From positions 1 through 37,031 of IMG/VR virus record IMGVR_UViG_3300017987_000195: DNA of 37,031 nt. One strand, given 5' to 3'. This DNA comes from a virus. The notes beneath the pieces are model-generated. The model had not been told where the DNA came from. It ran no database searches and saw only the letters and a list, made by a program, of their open reading frames with translations. This document shows positions 14,205-22,755 of this stretch, one piece after another; positions within the stretch are counted from its first letter, which is position 1, and the number at the start of each line of letters is the position of its first letter. Made by a program: the position numbers and the translations under genes.

Positions 14205-14891
14205 ATGGAAGAAAACCTACATGAAGAAACAATAAACACCGAGCAAGAACAGCCTATTGAAGAGCAAAAACACACGCAAAATTCTACAGAAGTAAATATT
14301 GTAAAATTGCGCGAGGCAAAAGAGAAAGCTGAAAGAGAACGTGCAGAGCTAGCCGCCAGAGTTGAAGAGCTTCAAAAGCAAAATGTAACGCCTGGTCCAG
14401 ATCAAGAAGAAATCCAAGATTATGGCGACGAAGACTTTGTTGAGGGAAAGCATCTTAAAAGTGAGATAGATAGGGTTAAAAAACAATTAGAGGCTTATAA
14501 AGCGCAACAAGCTACTATAAGCGATGAAGCTCGCCTTAAGCAGGCCTATAGTGATTTCGATAGCGTTGTTAACAAAGACAATCTGGCCAAGCTAAAGGAA
14601 ATGGACCCTGAAACAGCTGAAACTATAGCCCTGTCACAAGCCTCCTTATATACCAGAGGAGCTGCTGCATATAAAAGAATTAAAGAATTAAACCTCATAG
14701 TTCAAGACAATCATCAACAAGACAGAGCAAGGGCTGAGGGTAATGTAGCCAAGCCAAGGCCAATGAATAGTGTTTCACCGCAACAAGGAGATAGTCCTTT
14801 ATCTATGGCGAATGCATTTGCTAACGGACTTACTCCAGAGCTTAAAAGACAGCTATTGAAAGAAATGCAAGAAGCGTCTAAAAAACTTTAG
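14205..14891 (+). CDS. Putative scaffolding protein
   Basis: 228 residues, acidic N-terminus, a long coiled coil (~35-60, AKEKAERERAELAARVEELQKQ), a Gln/Glu-rich middle and a helical C-terminus (LTPELKRQLLKEMQEASKKL) ending in a basic KKL. This composition and position directly before the capsid gene are typical of scaffold proteins, whose basic C-terminal helix binds coat. It starts two bases after the previous stop and is followed by a terminator. Confidence 0.65.
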   Translation: MEENLHEETINTEQEQPIEEQKHTQNSTEVNIVKLREAKEKAERERAELAARVEELQKQNVTPGPDQEEIQDYGDEDFVEGKHLKSEIDRVKKQLEAYKAQQATISDEARLKQAYSDFDSVVNKDNLAKLKEMDPETAETIALSQASLYTRGAAAYKRIKELNLIVQDNHQQDRARAEGNVAKPRPMNSVSPQQGDSPLSMANAFANGLTPELKRQLLKEMQEASKKL

Positions 14892-14913
14892 GAAGGCACC
14901 CCCCTTTCTACGT

Positions 14914-14970
14914 GGTTGCGCATGTGAACTTGGCTTATCTATCTCCTCTTTCCATGCGCAATCTTTTTTT
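14914..14970 (+). terminator. Intrinsic terminator between scaffold and capsid genes
   Basis: TTGCGCATG (14916-14924) pairs with CATGCGCAA (14953-14961), extendable by two pairs, followed by seven T (14964-14970). It separates packaging genes from a capsid-led transcript. Confidence 0.8.
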
Positions 14971-14975
14971 AATAA

Positions 14976-15005
14976 TTGCATATCGCTTGTACGCATAGTT
15001 ATACT
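14976..15005 (+). promoter_or_regulatory. Probable capsid promoter
   Basis: TTGCAT (14976-14981), 18-base spacer, TATACT (15000-15005). It lies directly behind a terminator; the predicted start of transcription (~15011-15012) falls on the first of the tandem hairpins. A second -10-like TATAGT is near 15109, with poor -35 spacing. Confidence 0.5.
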
Positions 15006-15010
15006 AAATA

Positions 15011-15087
15011 TGCGTAAGAGGTTTCGCACCCTCAGCCAGGACGTAAGGGATTCGTCAACCCACGACGTAAGAGACTCGTCAACTCAC
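15011..15087 (+). repeat. Three tandem mini-hairpins in capsid 5' leader
   Basis: Units: 15011-15028 (TGCG, 10-base loop, CGCA), 15040-15063 and 15064-15087 (both GACG, 9-base loop, CGTC; 21 of 24 bases identical). All loops begin TAAG. Stems change together (TGCG/CGCA against GACG/CGTC). A competing hairpin ACGCATA/TATGCGT spans 14991-15015. Confidence 0.75.
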
Positions 15088-15149
15088 TTGTAGTTGTTTT
15101 TGCACTGTATAGTGTGAAATATTTTAGTTTTAACCATTAAGGAAAACTT

Positions 15150-16097
15150 ATGGCTATTACAACAACAAGTGTCTTGCCAGCCCCGGTTCAACAGAGCTTT
15201 TCAATGAAGCTTCTTTCTGTGCCGGTTCCTAGTATGATCCACAAAATTCCTGCAGTTTTAAAAACTATGCCGGCTAAAGGTGGAACAACGCTTAGGATGC
15301 GCAGATACAATCCGCTGGATACCGCTATGGTCCCACTTGGGAATACAGGCGTAACACCTCCAGCACAACAGCTAACAGCTGTAAATATCGATGCAGAAAT
15401 GTCTTTTTATGGAACATATATTCAATTGAACGAGCAAGTAACGCTCCAATCGCAAGATCCAGTTTTAAATGAAGCAGCAAAAAGACTTGGTACTTCACTT
15501 AGGCAAACTGAAGACCAATTGACAAGAGACATGCTTGCATCGACGGCTTCGTTCATCAACTGTACAGGCGGTGTAAATGGAGACAATCCAACTGAAATCA
15601 CAAGGTCAGATGTTGACACTGTCGTTCGAACCCTTATATCTGCAGATGCATATACAATCACAGATAACATTGAAGGTGAGAACAAGTTCGGTACGGCTCC
15701 TATTCGCGATGCATATTTTGCATTGTGTAATTCAAATCTTACTGGCGAATTAGATGCTGTTTCTGGTTTTATTAGTAAGAACCAGTATCCATCGCCTATG
15801 AATGAGATAAGAGCTGAATGGGGTGCAATTGGCAATCTTAGATTCTTGGTTTCCTCAGTTGGTTCTGTATCTGAATCTGCCTCTAATCTTGGCGAAGATA
15901 TTTATAATATCTTCTGTGTTGGTATGGAAGCTTATGCTTGTATTGAACAGGATCAATATTCTGCTCAATTCATCTATCGTCCGCCTATCTACGACGGACC
16001 GCTCGCACTTAATGCTTCTGTTGGATATAAGTTTGCTGAAGTTCCTCGCATCTTGAATGATGAGTGGATCATCAACTTACGAACAACACTATCCTAA
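15150..16097 (+). CDS. Major capsid protein (N4-gp56 type)
   Basis: 315 residues, a usual length for the N4-gp56 family. The HK97-fold pattern is visible: N-terminal arm, then MSFYGTYIQLNEQVTLQSQDP...AAKRLGTSLRQTEDQLTRDML (~90-140, spine helix), central domain with SDVDTVVRTL, and the C-terminal IYRPPIYDGPLALNASVGYKFA. Strong AAGGA before the ATG. The long structured leader and own promoter fit very high late expression. The next gene follows after 14 bases and probably shares the transcript. Confidence 0.88.
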   Translation: MAITTTSVLPAPVQQSFSMKLLSVPVPSMIHKIPAVLKTMPAKGGTTLRMRRYNPLDTAMVPLGNTGVTPPAQQLTAVNIDAEMSFYGTYIQLNEQVTLQSQDPVLNEAAKRLGTSLRQTEDQLTRDMLASTASFINCTGGVNGDNPTEITRSDVDTVVRTLISADAYTITDNIEGENKFGTAPIRDAYFALCNSNLTGELDAVSGFISKNQYPSPMNEIRAEWGAIGNLRFLVSSVGSVSESASNLGEDIYNIFCVGMEAYACIEQDQYSAQFIYRPPIYDGPLALNASVGYKFAEVPRILNDEWIINLRTTLS

Positions 16098-16111
16098 GAA
16101 AGGAGTAAATA

Positions 16112-17128
16112 ATGGCTTACAACACAATAATTCAACAAGGTGCATTTACATCCGACGGAAATGACAAAATCATCCCACTCAGATCAGATGTAGACTGGGT
16201 AGATGTTTGGAATCTAACCAATATTGCTGCTTCCACACAGTGGGCAGGTTGCACATGGCATTGGCAACGTGAAATGGCTGCAAATGATGCAGTAACCGAG
16301 TTTCATGCTGCAGCTTCACAAGCACTTTCAATGTCAACATGCGCAATTGGTTATAACGGTGCTACCTATAATGGTGTGCGCCTTATAGATTCATCTGACA
16401 GAACTCCAGGAAGTGCTGTTGCGGTAACGGCTGGAACCAATGCAACACAGCCTGTTTACAGCACCGCTGATACAGGAACAATGGCCGATGGTGCTGTTGT
16501 ACGTATTAGCAACACAGCTCATGACAACATAGATGGCTTGGACTTCACTGTTGATACAGTTACGGCAGACACCAGCTTTAGGCTTGCTAACACATTAGCG
16601 ACTGCTCCTGGCGTTATTGCTGGTACTGGTTACTACAGAATTGTTGCTCCTAATACAACCGTTTACAACATGTTCTATCCACGCAAACGTGTAATTGCGA
16701 ATATTACACAAGCAGCAGCTGGTGTGGTTACAACATTAGTTGATCATGGATATACAACAGGACAATTAGTAAGGATGAGTGTTCCATCAACATGTGGAAT
16801 GACGGAACTCGATGGACAACTTGTTACAGTAACTTATGTTTCTGCATCAACGTTCTCTATCAATGTTGATACAACTGGTTACACAGCGTTTAATTTCCCA
16901 CTTCCTGCAATTTCGCCGTTTACACCAGCACAGGTAACCCCTGTCGGTGAAACTGCGAATTTGACGTATGCAAATACCCTAGATGATGCAATGCTTAATA
17001 CAGCATTTATTGGCATGATTCTTGGTGCAGGTAGCAGTGCTGCAGTTAGACTCGGTAGTGCTGGCGGAACAGACGGAGACGTTATTAAGTGGGTTGCAGG
17101 TAAATCGTTTGCAACAGATATAGCTTAG
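16112..17128 (+). CDS. Head decoration-like protein with FCCH-type domains
   Basis: 338 residues, Thr/Ala-rich, beta. The region ~205-260 (ITQAAAGVVTTLVDHGYTTG, GMTELDGQLVTVTYV, FSINVDTTGYTAF) has the pattern of small FCCH-like beta domains used in phage structural proteins; ~120-165 is a weaker copy. AAAGGAG precedes the ATG. Directly after the capsid gene, so most likely a decoration or head-surface protein. A hairpin follows its stop. Confidence 0.6.
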   Translation: MAYNTIIQQGAFTSDGNDKIIPLRSDVDWVDVWNLTNIAASTQWAGCTWHWQREMAANDAVTEFHAAASQALSMSTCAIGYNGATYNGVRLIDSSDRTPGSAVAVTAGTNATQPVYSTADTGTMADGAVVRISNTAHDNIDGLDFTVDTVTADTSFRLANTLATAPGVIAGTGYYRIVAPNTTVYNMFYPRKRVIANITQAAAGVVTTLVDHGYTTGQLVRMSVPSTCGMTELDGQLVTVTYVSASTFSINVDTTGYTAFNFPLPAISPFTPAQVTPVGETANLTYANTLDDAMLNTAFIGMILGAGSSAAVRLGSAGGTDGDVIKWVAGKSFATDIA

Positions 17129-17136
17129 TAATAACA

Positions 17137-17166
17137 CTTTAGAGGGGGAAAATTCTCCCTCTAAAG
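17137..17166 (+). repeat. Stable hairpin after decoration gene, no T-run
   Basis: CTTTAGAGGG (17137-17146) and CCCTCTAAAG (17157-17166) pair perfectly, extendable inward. No T-run follows, and AAAGGAG of the next gene is just downstream. Probably protects the 3' end of the capsid/decoration mRNA or dampens read-through. Confidence 0.7.
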
Positions 17167-17181
17167 AAACAAAGGAGTAAG

Positions 17182-17580
17182 ATGGAAGAAAAACAGACAA
17201 CAACAATAATAAACAAGAGCCCGAAGAAGAGCTTGAAGTTTCAAAAAGACAAAGACAATGAGCTGGTTAAAGGGATATTTCGATTTCATGAAGTTCCCGG
17301 AGGAGTAATGAAGTTTGTTTTCTCTCAATATAAAGGAGAGCAGCCAAAAAAGTATGAACTTAGAGATGGCGAGGTTTATACAATTCCTTTAGGAGTAGCA
17401 AAACATTTAAATAAGAATTGTTGGTATCCGGTCCATGAGCATGCCATGGATCTTGGCGGCAATAGCATCTACAAAGTAGGAGAAAAAAAGAGGCGATGCA
17501 GCTTTCAGAGTCTGGAATTTATTGATCCAGATGATTTTTCTACCGTTGATCCAACAATCTTAACGGCTGAAAAGGTATAA
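17182..17580 (+). CDS. Conserved phage head-region protein
   Basis: 132 residues. Core GIFRFHEVPGGVMKFVFSQYKGE, YELRDGEVYTIPLGVAKHLN and CWYPVHEHA is a recurring pattern beside podovirus capsid genes; function not established. Beta-rich, soluble. Good AAAGGAG Shine-Dalgarno. Likely a head or neck structural component. Confidence 0.6.
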   Translation: MEEKQTTTIINKSPKKSLKFQKDKDNELVKGIFRFHEVPGGVMKFVFSQYKGEQPKKYELRDGEVYTIPLGVAKHLNKNCWYPVHEHAMDLGGNSIYKVGEKKRRCSFQSLEFIDPDDFSTVDPTILTAEKV

Positions 17581-17626
17581 TTGGATGCCTGTGTATTTAT
17601 TTAAAGTTAAAAAATAGGAGTAGATA

Positions 17627-18634
17627 ATGGCATCGATAGACTCAACGCTTTCTACGCTTACGGATATAAGGACAAAAATACGCAGGCTAACCCGTAGCCC
17701 ATCTTCTTCACAATTAACTGATGATCAGATTGATGATTACGTAAACACATTTGTTCTGTACGATTTTCCAGAATTTACAGTTGATAGTAAGCTTGTCTTT
17801 TTTTTGGTTCCAAATGTAGACGTTTATGATACTAATACAACAAACGAAGATGATCCCCTCTACAATTTCAAGAATGTATATCTTAGCGTTCAAAATCCTG
17901 TATATGTTGCCGGACAAGAAGTAGAACTTTCTCAATCAAGGGCTCAGTTTTTTAGAGAGTTTACGCAGTATGAAGCTTTAGAGACAATAGGGACTGGAGA
18001 TAATGTAACTGTGGCTTATTCGGGTTCCCTCTCTGCTTTTCCTGTGTTAGCAAATACAGTTACATTTAGCTCCGTTGATAGTGATGGAGAAGGAATTATT
18101 CTAAAAGATGTTCCACGTCTTGATGGTGTAACTGGAATACAAACCCAAACGGGAGACCTTGTTACGCCAAACGATACAACGAGTATGGGAACAATAAATT
18201 ATTTAACAGGGATATATTCATTTACGTTTCCAACGGCCCCCGGAACAGGCGAGGACGTTATATCCCAGGCCTACCCGTATACTTCTGCGCGTCCTAGAGC
18301 TGTAATGTTTGAGGACCATAAGTTTACTTTTAGGCCGGTGCCCGACAAAACCTATAGAGTTGAAGTTGATGCCTTTAAGCGTCCTACGGAACTTCTTAAT
18401 AGTACAGATCTGCCAGACATTGCTCAGTGGTGGCAATATATTGCTTATGGAGCAGCGAAAAAAGTGTTTGAAGATAGAATGGACGTTGAAAGCATTCAGG
18501 CAATTATGCCAGAATTTTTAAGACAAAGATCTTTGGTATTACAGAAATTGGTTGTACAACAATCAAGTGAGAGAACCGCCACAATTTATACAGAAAGAGG
18601 TTCTGGATTTTATGTGGACAAAGACACTTTTTAA
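17627..18634 (+). CDS. Putative head-to-tail adaptor
   Basis: 335 residues. The N-terminal TDIRTKIRRLTRSPSSSQLTDDQIDDYVN and C-terminal PDIAQWWQYIAYGAAKKVFEDRMD helices, with a beta insert between (~60-240), fit adaptor proteins that dock under the portal in podoviruses (FKFRP-type strand FTFRPVPDKTYRVEVDAFKRP). It lies after the capsid block and before the nozzle-like gene, as expected for neck proteins. AGGAG before the ATG. Confidence 0.6.
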   Translation: MASIDSTLSTLTDIRTKIRRLTRSPSSSQLTDDQIDDYVNTFVLYDFPEFTVDSKLVFFLVPNVDVYDTNTTNEDDPLYNFKNVYLSVQNPVYVAGQEVELSQSRAQFFREFTQYEALETIGTGDNVTVAYSGSLSAFPVLANTVTFSSVDSDGEGIILKDVPRLDGVTGIQTQTGDLVTPNDTTSMGTINYLTGIYSFTFPTAPGTGEDVISQAYPYTSARPRAVMFEDHKFTFRPVPDKTYRVEVDAFKRPTELLNSTDLPDIAQWWQYIAYGAAKKVFEDRMDVESIQAIMPEFLRQRSLVLQKLVVQQSSERTATIYTERGSGFYVDKDTF

Positions 18635-18773
18635 TACATTTGTAGATTTCCTACCCCGTTTGCTGATAATCATACTTTGTATTCATTTAATTTTACAACT
18701 TCAAAAAAGTCGATGGAGAAAGTAATGCACTTAAAAAATACTTACATTACGCATTTTATAGAAAGGAGGGTAT

Positions 18774-19340
18774 ATGGCCTATAAGGGAAATGTTCCGCAG
18801 CCAACACATAAACTTTCACAATCACAAGACGATCTTCTTAATAATTTTTCTACATTACTTACGGCATTTGATATTAACCATGTCACGTTCGATTCCTCAG
18901 ATGAAGGAAAACATGCTTTTATAGAGTTCCCAGTTCAGTCACCGGTTCCAACAACAGGCGCTGGTGAAGTTGGCTTGTATTGCCAAACATCTGCCCTTAC
19001 TGGAAATCCTGAATTAGTCTTCTCCCATGAAAGTGCTGGATCTACATATGAATTTACTTCCGCTGTTAAAGCTGAAACTGGATACGCAATTTTGCCGTCA
19101 GGTATAATCATGAAATGGGGATCAGGAACAGCTAACTCAAACACAACAACAGTTGCTACATTTGCTGCTGGTGCAGGAGTTCCTGTGTTTACAACTGTTT
19201 ATAATGTTAGCGTCACAAGAGAGGGAACAACCGGCGATACCGGAGTTCTCTATTATGAAAGTTTTACAACAACAAACATTACTGTTTTTAATACGGCGGA
19301 TGCTAGTAAGAAATTCTACTATACAGTTATAGGGGTTTAA
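18774..19340 (+). CDS. Tail fibre-like protein with gp53-like C-terminus
   Basis: 188 residues. The C-terminal ~85 residues (GYAILPSGIIMKWGSG, TTVATFAAGAGVPVF, VYNVSVT) follow the gp53-like tail fibre C-terminal domain pattern. The N-terminal part is probably an attachment segment. AAGGAGG Shine-Dalgarno. The 139-base gap upstream holds a possible 19-codon ORF with its own weak Shine-Dalgarno, not called as a gene. Confidence 0.6.
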   Translation: MAYKGNVPQPTHKLSQSQDDLLNNFSTLLTAFDINHVTFDSSDEGKHAFIEFPVQSPVPTTGAGEVGLYCQTSALTGNPELVFSHESAGSTYEFTSAVKAETGYAILPSGIIMKWGSGTANSNTTTVATFAAGAGVPVFTTVYNVSVTREGTTGDTGVLYYESFTTTNITVFNTADASKKFYYTVIGV

Positions 19341-19342
19341 TA

Positions 19343-21625
19343 ATGTATGATCGTTTTCTTATTGCTCCCATGAAAACAGGGCTTGTTACTGATGTCACCG
19401 CATGGCAAATCCCTGAGGACGCATTTGCTCGCCTAAGAAATGCTTATGTACATAAAGGAATAGTAAGAAAGCGGTTTGGTTCAGAGCTCATGGGAGGAAC
19501 AAATGCGTCCTCTATCCTTGATCAGTTAAATTCTAGACTAAGAGTAGAGGTTGACACTACAGACGGTGCTGGAGCTGCTTCTGGTACTGCTCCAGGCGTA
19601 ATATTTGAACCTGGCCAAATATTTTCAATTGGTGATGAAATATTTACTGTAACTGAATTCGGGACACCATCTGTAATGATAACAACTGGCTCTTCAACTA
19701 CATCAACTTTTAATACAACAACAGGAGCTTATGTGTTTGCTGGTGCAGCAGCTAGTGAGTCTGTATATTATTATCCATCTCACCCTGTTATGGGATTAAC
19801 ATATTATGAAGAAAATAAGGTTGTTAGTAATCCAACGTATGCATTCGATATTCAGTTCATTTATAGGTTTACAGGATCTGCTTGGAGGCGAGACGGAAAT
19901 ATTACCTTGCAGGGAGACAACTCGCAGTTTTTTTGGACAGCTAACTGGACGGGAAGAACGCTTGACGAGACAGCTTTATTTATAACTAATTTTAACGCTA
20001 CGGTTGGAACCCCAGGAGCAAACGATGATCCAATGTATGCATACAGAAATGGTACATGGGCAGAGTTTAGGCCTGTTTTTAATGTTGCAGCTAATCTTTC
20101 TGACGGATACGTACAGACAGCAAAGATAATTTTGCCGTTTAAAGACAGATTGATTCTATTAAACACAATAGAAAGAGATGTTACTGCTGGAACAAATTCT
20201 GAGCACGTTAATCGGTGCAGATTTTCTCACAACGGCACTCCATTTCCCGCCGACGTGCCAGATAACGTCGCTTCAGCAGTCTCCAATGCTTGGCTAGAGG
20301 GAAGCCTTACTTGGACTATAGGTGGAACTACTAGAAAGTCTGATGGAGCTGGCTTTATAGACGCTCCTACAGAAGAAGAAATAGAATCTGCAGAATTCAT
20401 CAAGGATCGCCTCATTGTTTATTTTGAGAGAAGTACGTGGGAATTGGCATACACAGGAAACCAAGTTCAGCCATTTGTATGGCAGAAGATTAATACTGAA
20501 CTTGGTTCGAAGTCTTTAAGGTCACCGGTTCCGTTCGATAAAGCTGTATTCGCTGTAGGAAGAACGGCAATTCATGGTTGTTCTGGTGCTAACGTTACAA
20601 AGATTAATGAAGAGATTTCTGATCAAGTTTTTGAAATAAGAAATAGCGACGAGGGGTTGCAACGAGTTTGTGGTATAAGAGATTATTTTACTGAAATGGT
20701 ATATTGGTCATTCCCTTCAGTAAACGCTAATGAAGACTCTAGTGTGTTTCCTGACAAGGTACTTATGTATAACTATATAGGTGATGCATGGGGGATAGCC
20801 GATGATACTATTACAGCATTTGGATATTATGAAGAGCAAGAAGAAGCAACCTGGGAATCAACAGAGCTTACATGGGCAGAAGCAAATTTTGCGTGGGATA
20901 GTGGTACAAAGCAGACAAAATATAGACAAATTATAGCAGGAAATCAGCACGGATTCATTTTTATATGTGATTCAACAATTTCAACCAATGAGGCTGTTTT
21001 GCAAATAACCGATATTGAAACTGTTGGGTCTGAGGTCCGTGCAACTATAATTAAACATACACTTAACGATGATAGCTATATCAGAATAATTGACCTAGAG
21101 GGGGCAACTTTAACTGGATCAGGAATATATGCCATTAGCGTAATAGACTCGGATACAGTCAGATTGCTAGATACTGTTTTGAGCGGGACATATAAGGGAG
21201 GCGGTCGCGCAGCGCGGGTTTCGCAGATTGACATACTTTCAAAGCAATGGAACTTCTACATAGATAAAGGAAAGAACTTCTATCTGGCTAAGATAGACTT
21301 TGCTGTACAGAAAACTTCTGCTGGTGAAATAACGGTAGATTATTATCCATCTGCAACGCAGCTATCTATGATTCAAAGTGGTCAGGCTACCGGCGCTATT
21401 CTTGGCGATAATAATCTGCAGACTTATCCATTTGAGCTTTATCCGCTAGAAAACTCGCAGACTAGGCTATGGCATCCAGTGTATTTTCAGACAGAAGGCG
21501 AATGTGTGCAAATAAGAATCTATCTTGATGATGCACAGATGAAGGATCCTGATATATCAGCGGCTGATTTTCAACTTGAGGGAATGGTCGTTTCTGCTTC
21601 TCCAACTTCTGAAAGGCTTCAGTAA
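19343..21625 (+). CDS. Large tail protein, probable nozzle/hub
   Basis: 760 residues, beta-rich. The N-terminus MYDRFLIAPMKTGLVTDVTAWQIPEDAFARLRNAYVHKG...RKRFGSELMG is a signature of large podovirus tail proteins whose exact name varies. A long mixed-beta centre contains RLIVYFERSTWEL; the C-terminal ~100 residues (WNFYIDKGKNFYLAKIDF) are beta. It starts two bases after the previous stop and ends in TAATG with the next gene. Nozzle versus stabiliser cannot be decided here. Confidence 0.6.
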   Translation: MYDRFLIAPMKTGLVTDVTAWQIPEDAFARLRNAYVHKGIVRKRFGSELMGGTNASSILDQLNSRLRVEVDTTDGAGAASGTAPGVIFEPGQIFSIGDEIFTVTEFGTPSVMITTGSSTTSTFNTTTGAYVFAGAAASESVYYYPSHPVMGLTYYEENKVVSNPTYAFDIQFIYRFTGSAWRRDGNITLQGDNSQFFWTANWTGRTLDETALFITNFNATVGTPGANDDPMYAYRNGTWAEFRPVFNVAANLSDGYVQTAKIILPFKDRLILLNTIERDVTAGTNSEHVNRCRFSHNGTPFPADVPDNVASAVSNAWLEGSLTWTIGGTTRKSDGAGFIDAPTEEEIESAEFIKDRLIVYFERSTWELAYTGNQVQPFVWQKINTELGSKSLRSPVPFDKAVFAVGRTAIHGCSGANVTKINEEISDQVFEIRNSDEGLQRVCGIRDYFTEMVYWSFPSVNANEDSSVFPDKVLMYNYIGDAWGIADDTITAFGYYEEQEEATWESTELTWAEANFAWDSGTKQTKYRQIIAGNQHGFIFICDSTISTNEAVLQITDIETVGSEVRATIIKHTLNDDSYIRIIDLEGATLTGSGIYAISVIDSDTVRLLDTVLSGTYKGGGRAARVSQIDILSKQWNFYIDKGKNFYLAKIDFAVQKTSAGEITVDYYPSATQLSMIQSGQATGAILGDNNLQTYPFELYPLENSQTRLWHPVYFQTEGECVQIRIYLDDAQMKDPDISAADFQLEGMVVSASPTSERLQ

Positions 21626-22152
21626 TGGCACAGGGAATAAATGCCGGTTCATTTGTACCAACTACTTTTGTTTGGGACGCAGCAGAGCTGCAGGATCTTG
21701 ATGTTAAAAGTGAACGATTTAAAGAACTTCTAGTTAGGCTTTACCAGAATCTTAATCTCATGCAATTAAATTTGAACATTAAGGATTCTGCATATTACGA
21801 TACAAATGAATTTGTTAATGGTCAGGTTTTTCCACCTAGCTCAACTGTGCCGTCTTCTAGTACTCAGGCAATTAATAGGCGCCAGGTGTTTAGAAAGATG
21901 ATTAATTTTGGCGCATTGCCTAACACCGCAACCAAGAATGTTGCTCATGGGATAGATGTAACTACTGGGTTTTCATTTACAAGAATTTATGGGTGTGCAA
22001 CTGATACAACAAACCGTGTAGCCACGCCAATACCTAATGCTAACAGTGATATACGAATAACAGTTACGGCGACTAATGTTGTAATTACAACCTCAGCAAA
22101 TTACGCTTCATATGATACTACTTATGTGATATTGGAATATTTGAAACAATAA
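21625..22152 (+). CDS. Conserved tail-region structural protein
   Basis: 175 residues, coupled to the nozzle-like gene by TAATG. N-terminal helix (SERFKELLVRLYQNLNLMQLNLNIKD), then a beta domain with VFRKMINFGALPNTATKNVAHGI, FTRIYGCATD and YVILEYLKQ, a pattern shared by small phage structural proteins. Possibly a short fibre or tail cap. No lytic motif. Confidence 0.55.
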   Translation: MAQGINAGSFVPTTFVWDAAELQDLDVKSERFKELLVRLYQNLNLMQLNLNIKDSAYYDTNEFVNGQVFPPSSTVPSSSTQAINRRQVFRKMINFGALPNTATKNVAHGIDVTTGFSFTRIYGCATDTTNRVATPIPNANSDIRITVTATNVVITTSANYASYDTTYVILEYLKQ

Positions 22153-22164
22153 TAAGGAGACAAT

Positions 22165-22746
22165 ATGGGTTTTTTTAGATCGCTTGGACGTATGTTTACT
22201 GGAAGAAAGCCAAAAGTAGAGCAAATTCAAAGATTTACCGAGCCCCAGCAGGCAGCCTTAAGTCAACTCTTGTCTCAAGGAATGAGAGATGTTGATCCTG
22301 CTTTATTGGAAAAAAAATATAGAGGGCAATTTGAGAGAGAAACGGTACCAGGCTTAGCAGAAAGGTTTACTGCTATGGGAGGTGGGCAGCGATCATCGGC
22401 CTTTGAGGAATCATTAAGACGAGGTGGTTTGGATTTGGCTGAACAGCTTGCAGGACTACGCGCACAAACTGGAATGCAAAAATTAGGGTTAGGCCTACAG
22501 CCTCAATTTGATACAGTTATGACACCAGGTTCACCGGGTCTTTTGCAGGGATTAATGGGCGGTGTAACCGGGGTTCTCGCCGGTGGTTTAGGAAGCAGGC
22601 TTGGAGGAATGTTAGGTTTAGGAAGGCAAATGGCTCCTCGATCTTATGTGCCTCCAAAAGGCGCTTATTTACCTGGTCAACCACGAGGAATTAGGAAGGG
22701 AATAAGCCCAGTGTTGCTCAAGATTTTAGAGGGTATTCAATTATAA
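22165..22746 (+). CDS. Probable internal virion / ejection protein, small
   Basis: 193 residues. Gln/Glu-rich helical half with YRGQFERETVPGLAERFTAMGGGQRSSAF, and a Gly/Leu-rich hydrophobic stretch (~130-150, GLMGGVTGVLAGGLGSRLGGMLGL) that could insert into membrane. This suits a podovirus protein ejected with DNA. AAGGAG before the ATG, next to the larger Gln-rich gene. Confidence 0.5.
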   Translation: MGFFRSLGRMFTGRKPKVEQIQRFTEPQQAALSQLLSQGMRDVDPALLEKKYRGQFERETVPGLAERFTAMGGGQRSSAFEESLRRGGLDLAEQLAGLRAQTGMQKLGLGLQPQFDTVMTPGSPGLLQGLMGGVTGVLAGGLGSRLGGMLGLGRQMAPRSYVPPKGAYLPGQPRGIRKGISPVLLKILEGIQL

Positions 22747-22755
22747 GGAAGTAAT

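Noticed and set aside
15011-15087. CRISPR-like tandem units
   Set aside because: Units are contiguous with no unique spacers and lie in a 5' leader.
15422-15835. 137-codon leftward frame inside the capsid gene
   Set aside because: Fully antisense to a certain gene, no ribosome-binding site.
18725-18784. 19-codon ORF with GGAG upstream, overlapping the 18774 start
   Set aside because: Too short to judge, and no homologous feature elsewhere; possibly a leader but not supported.
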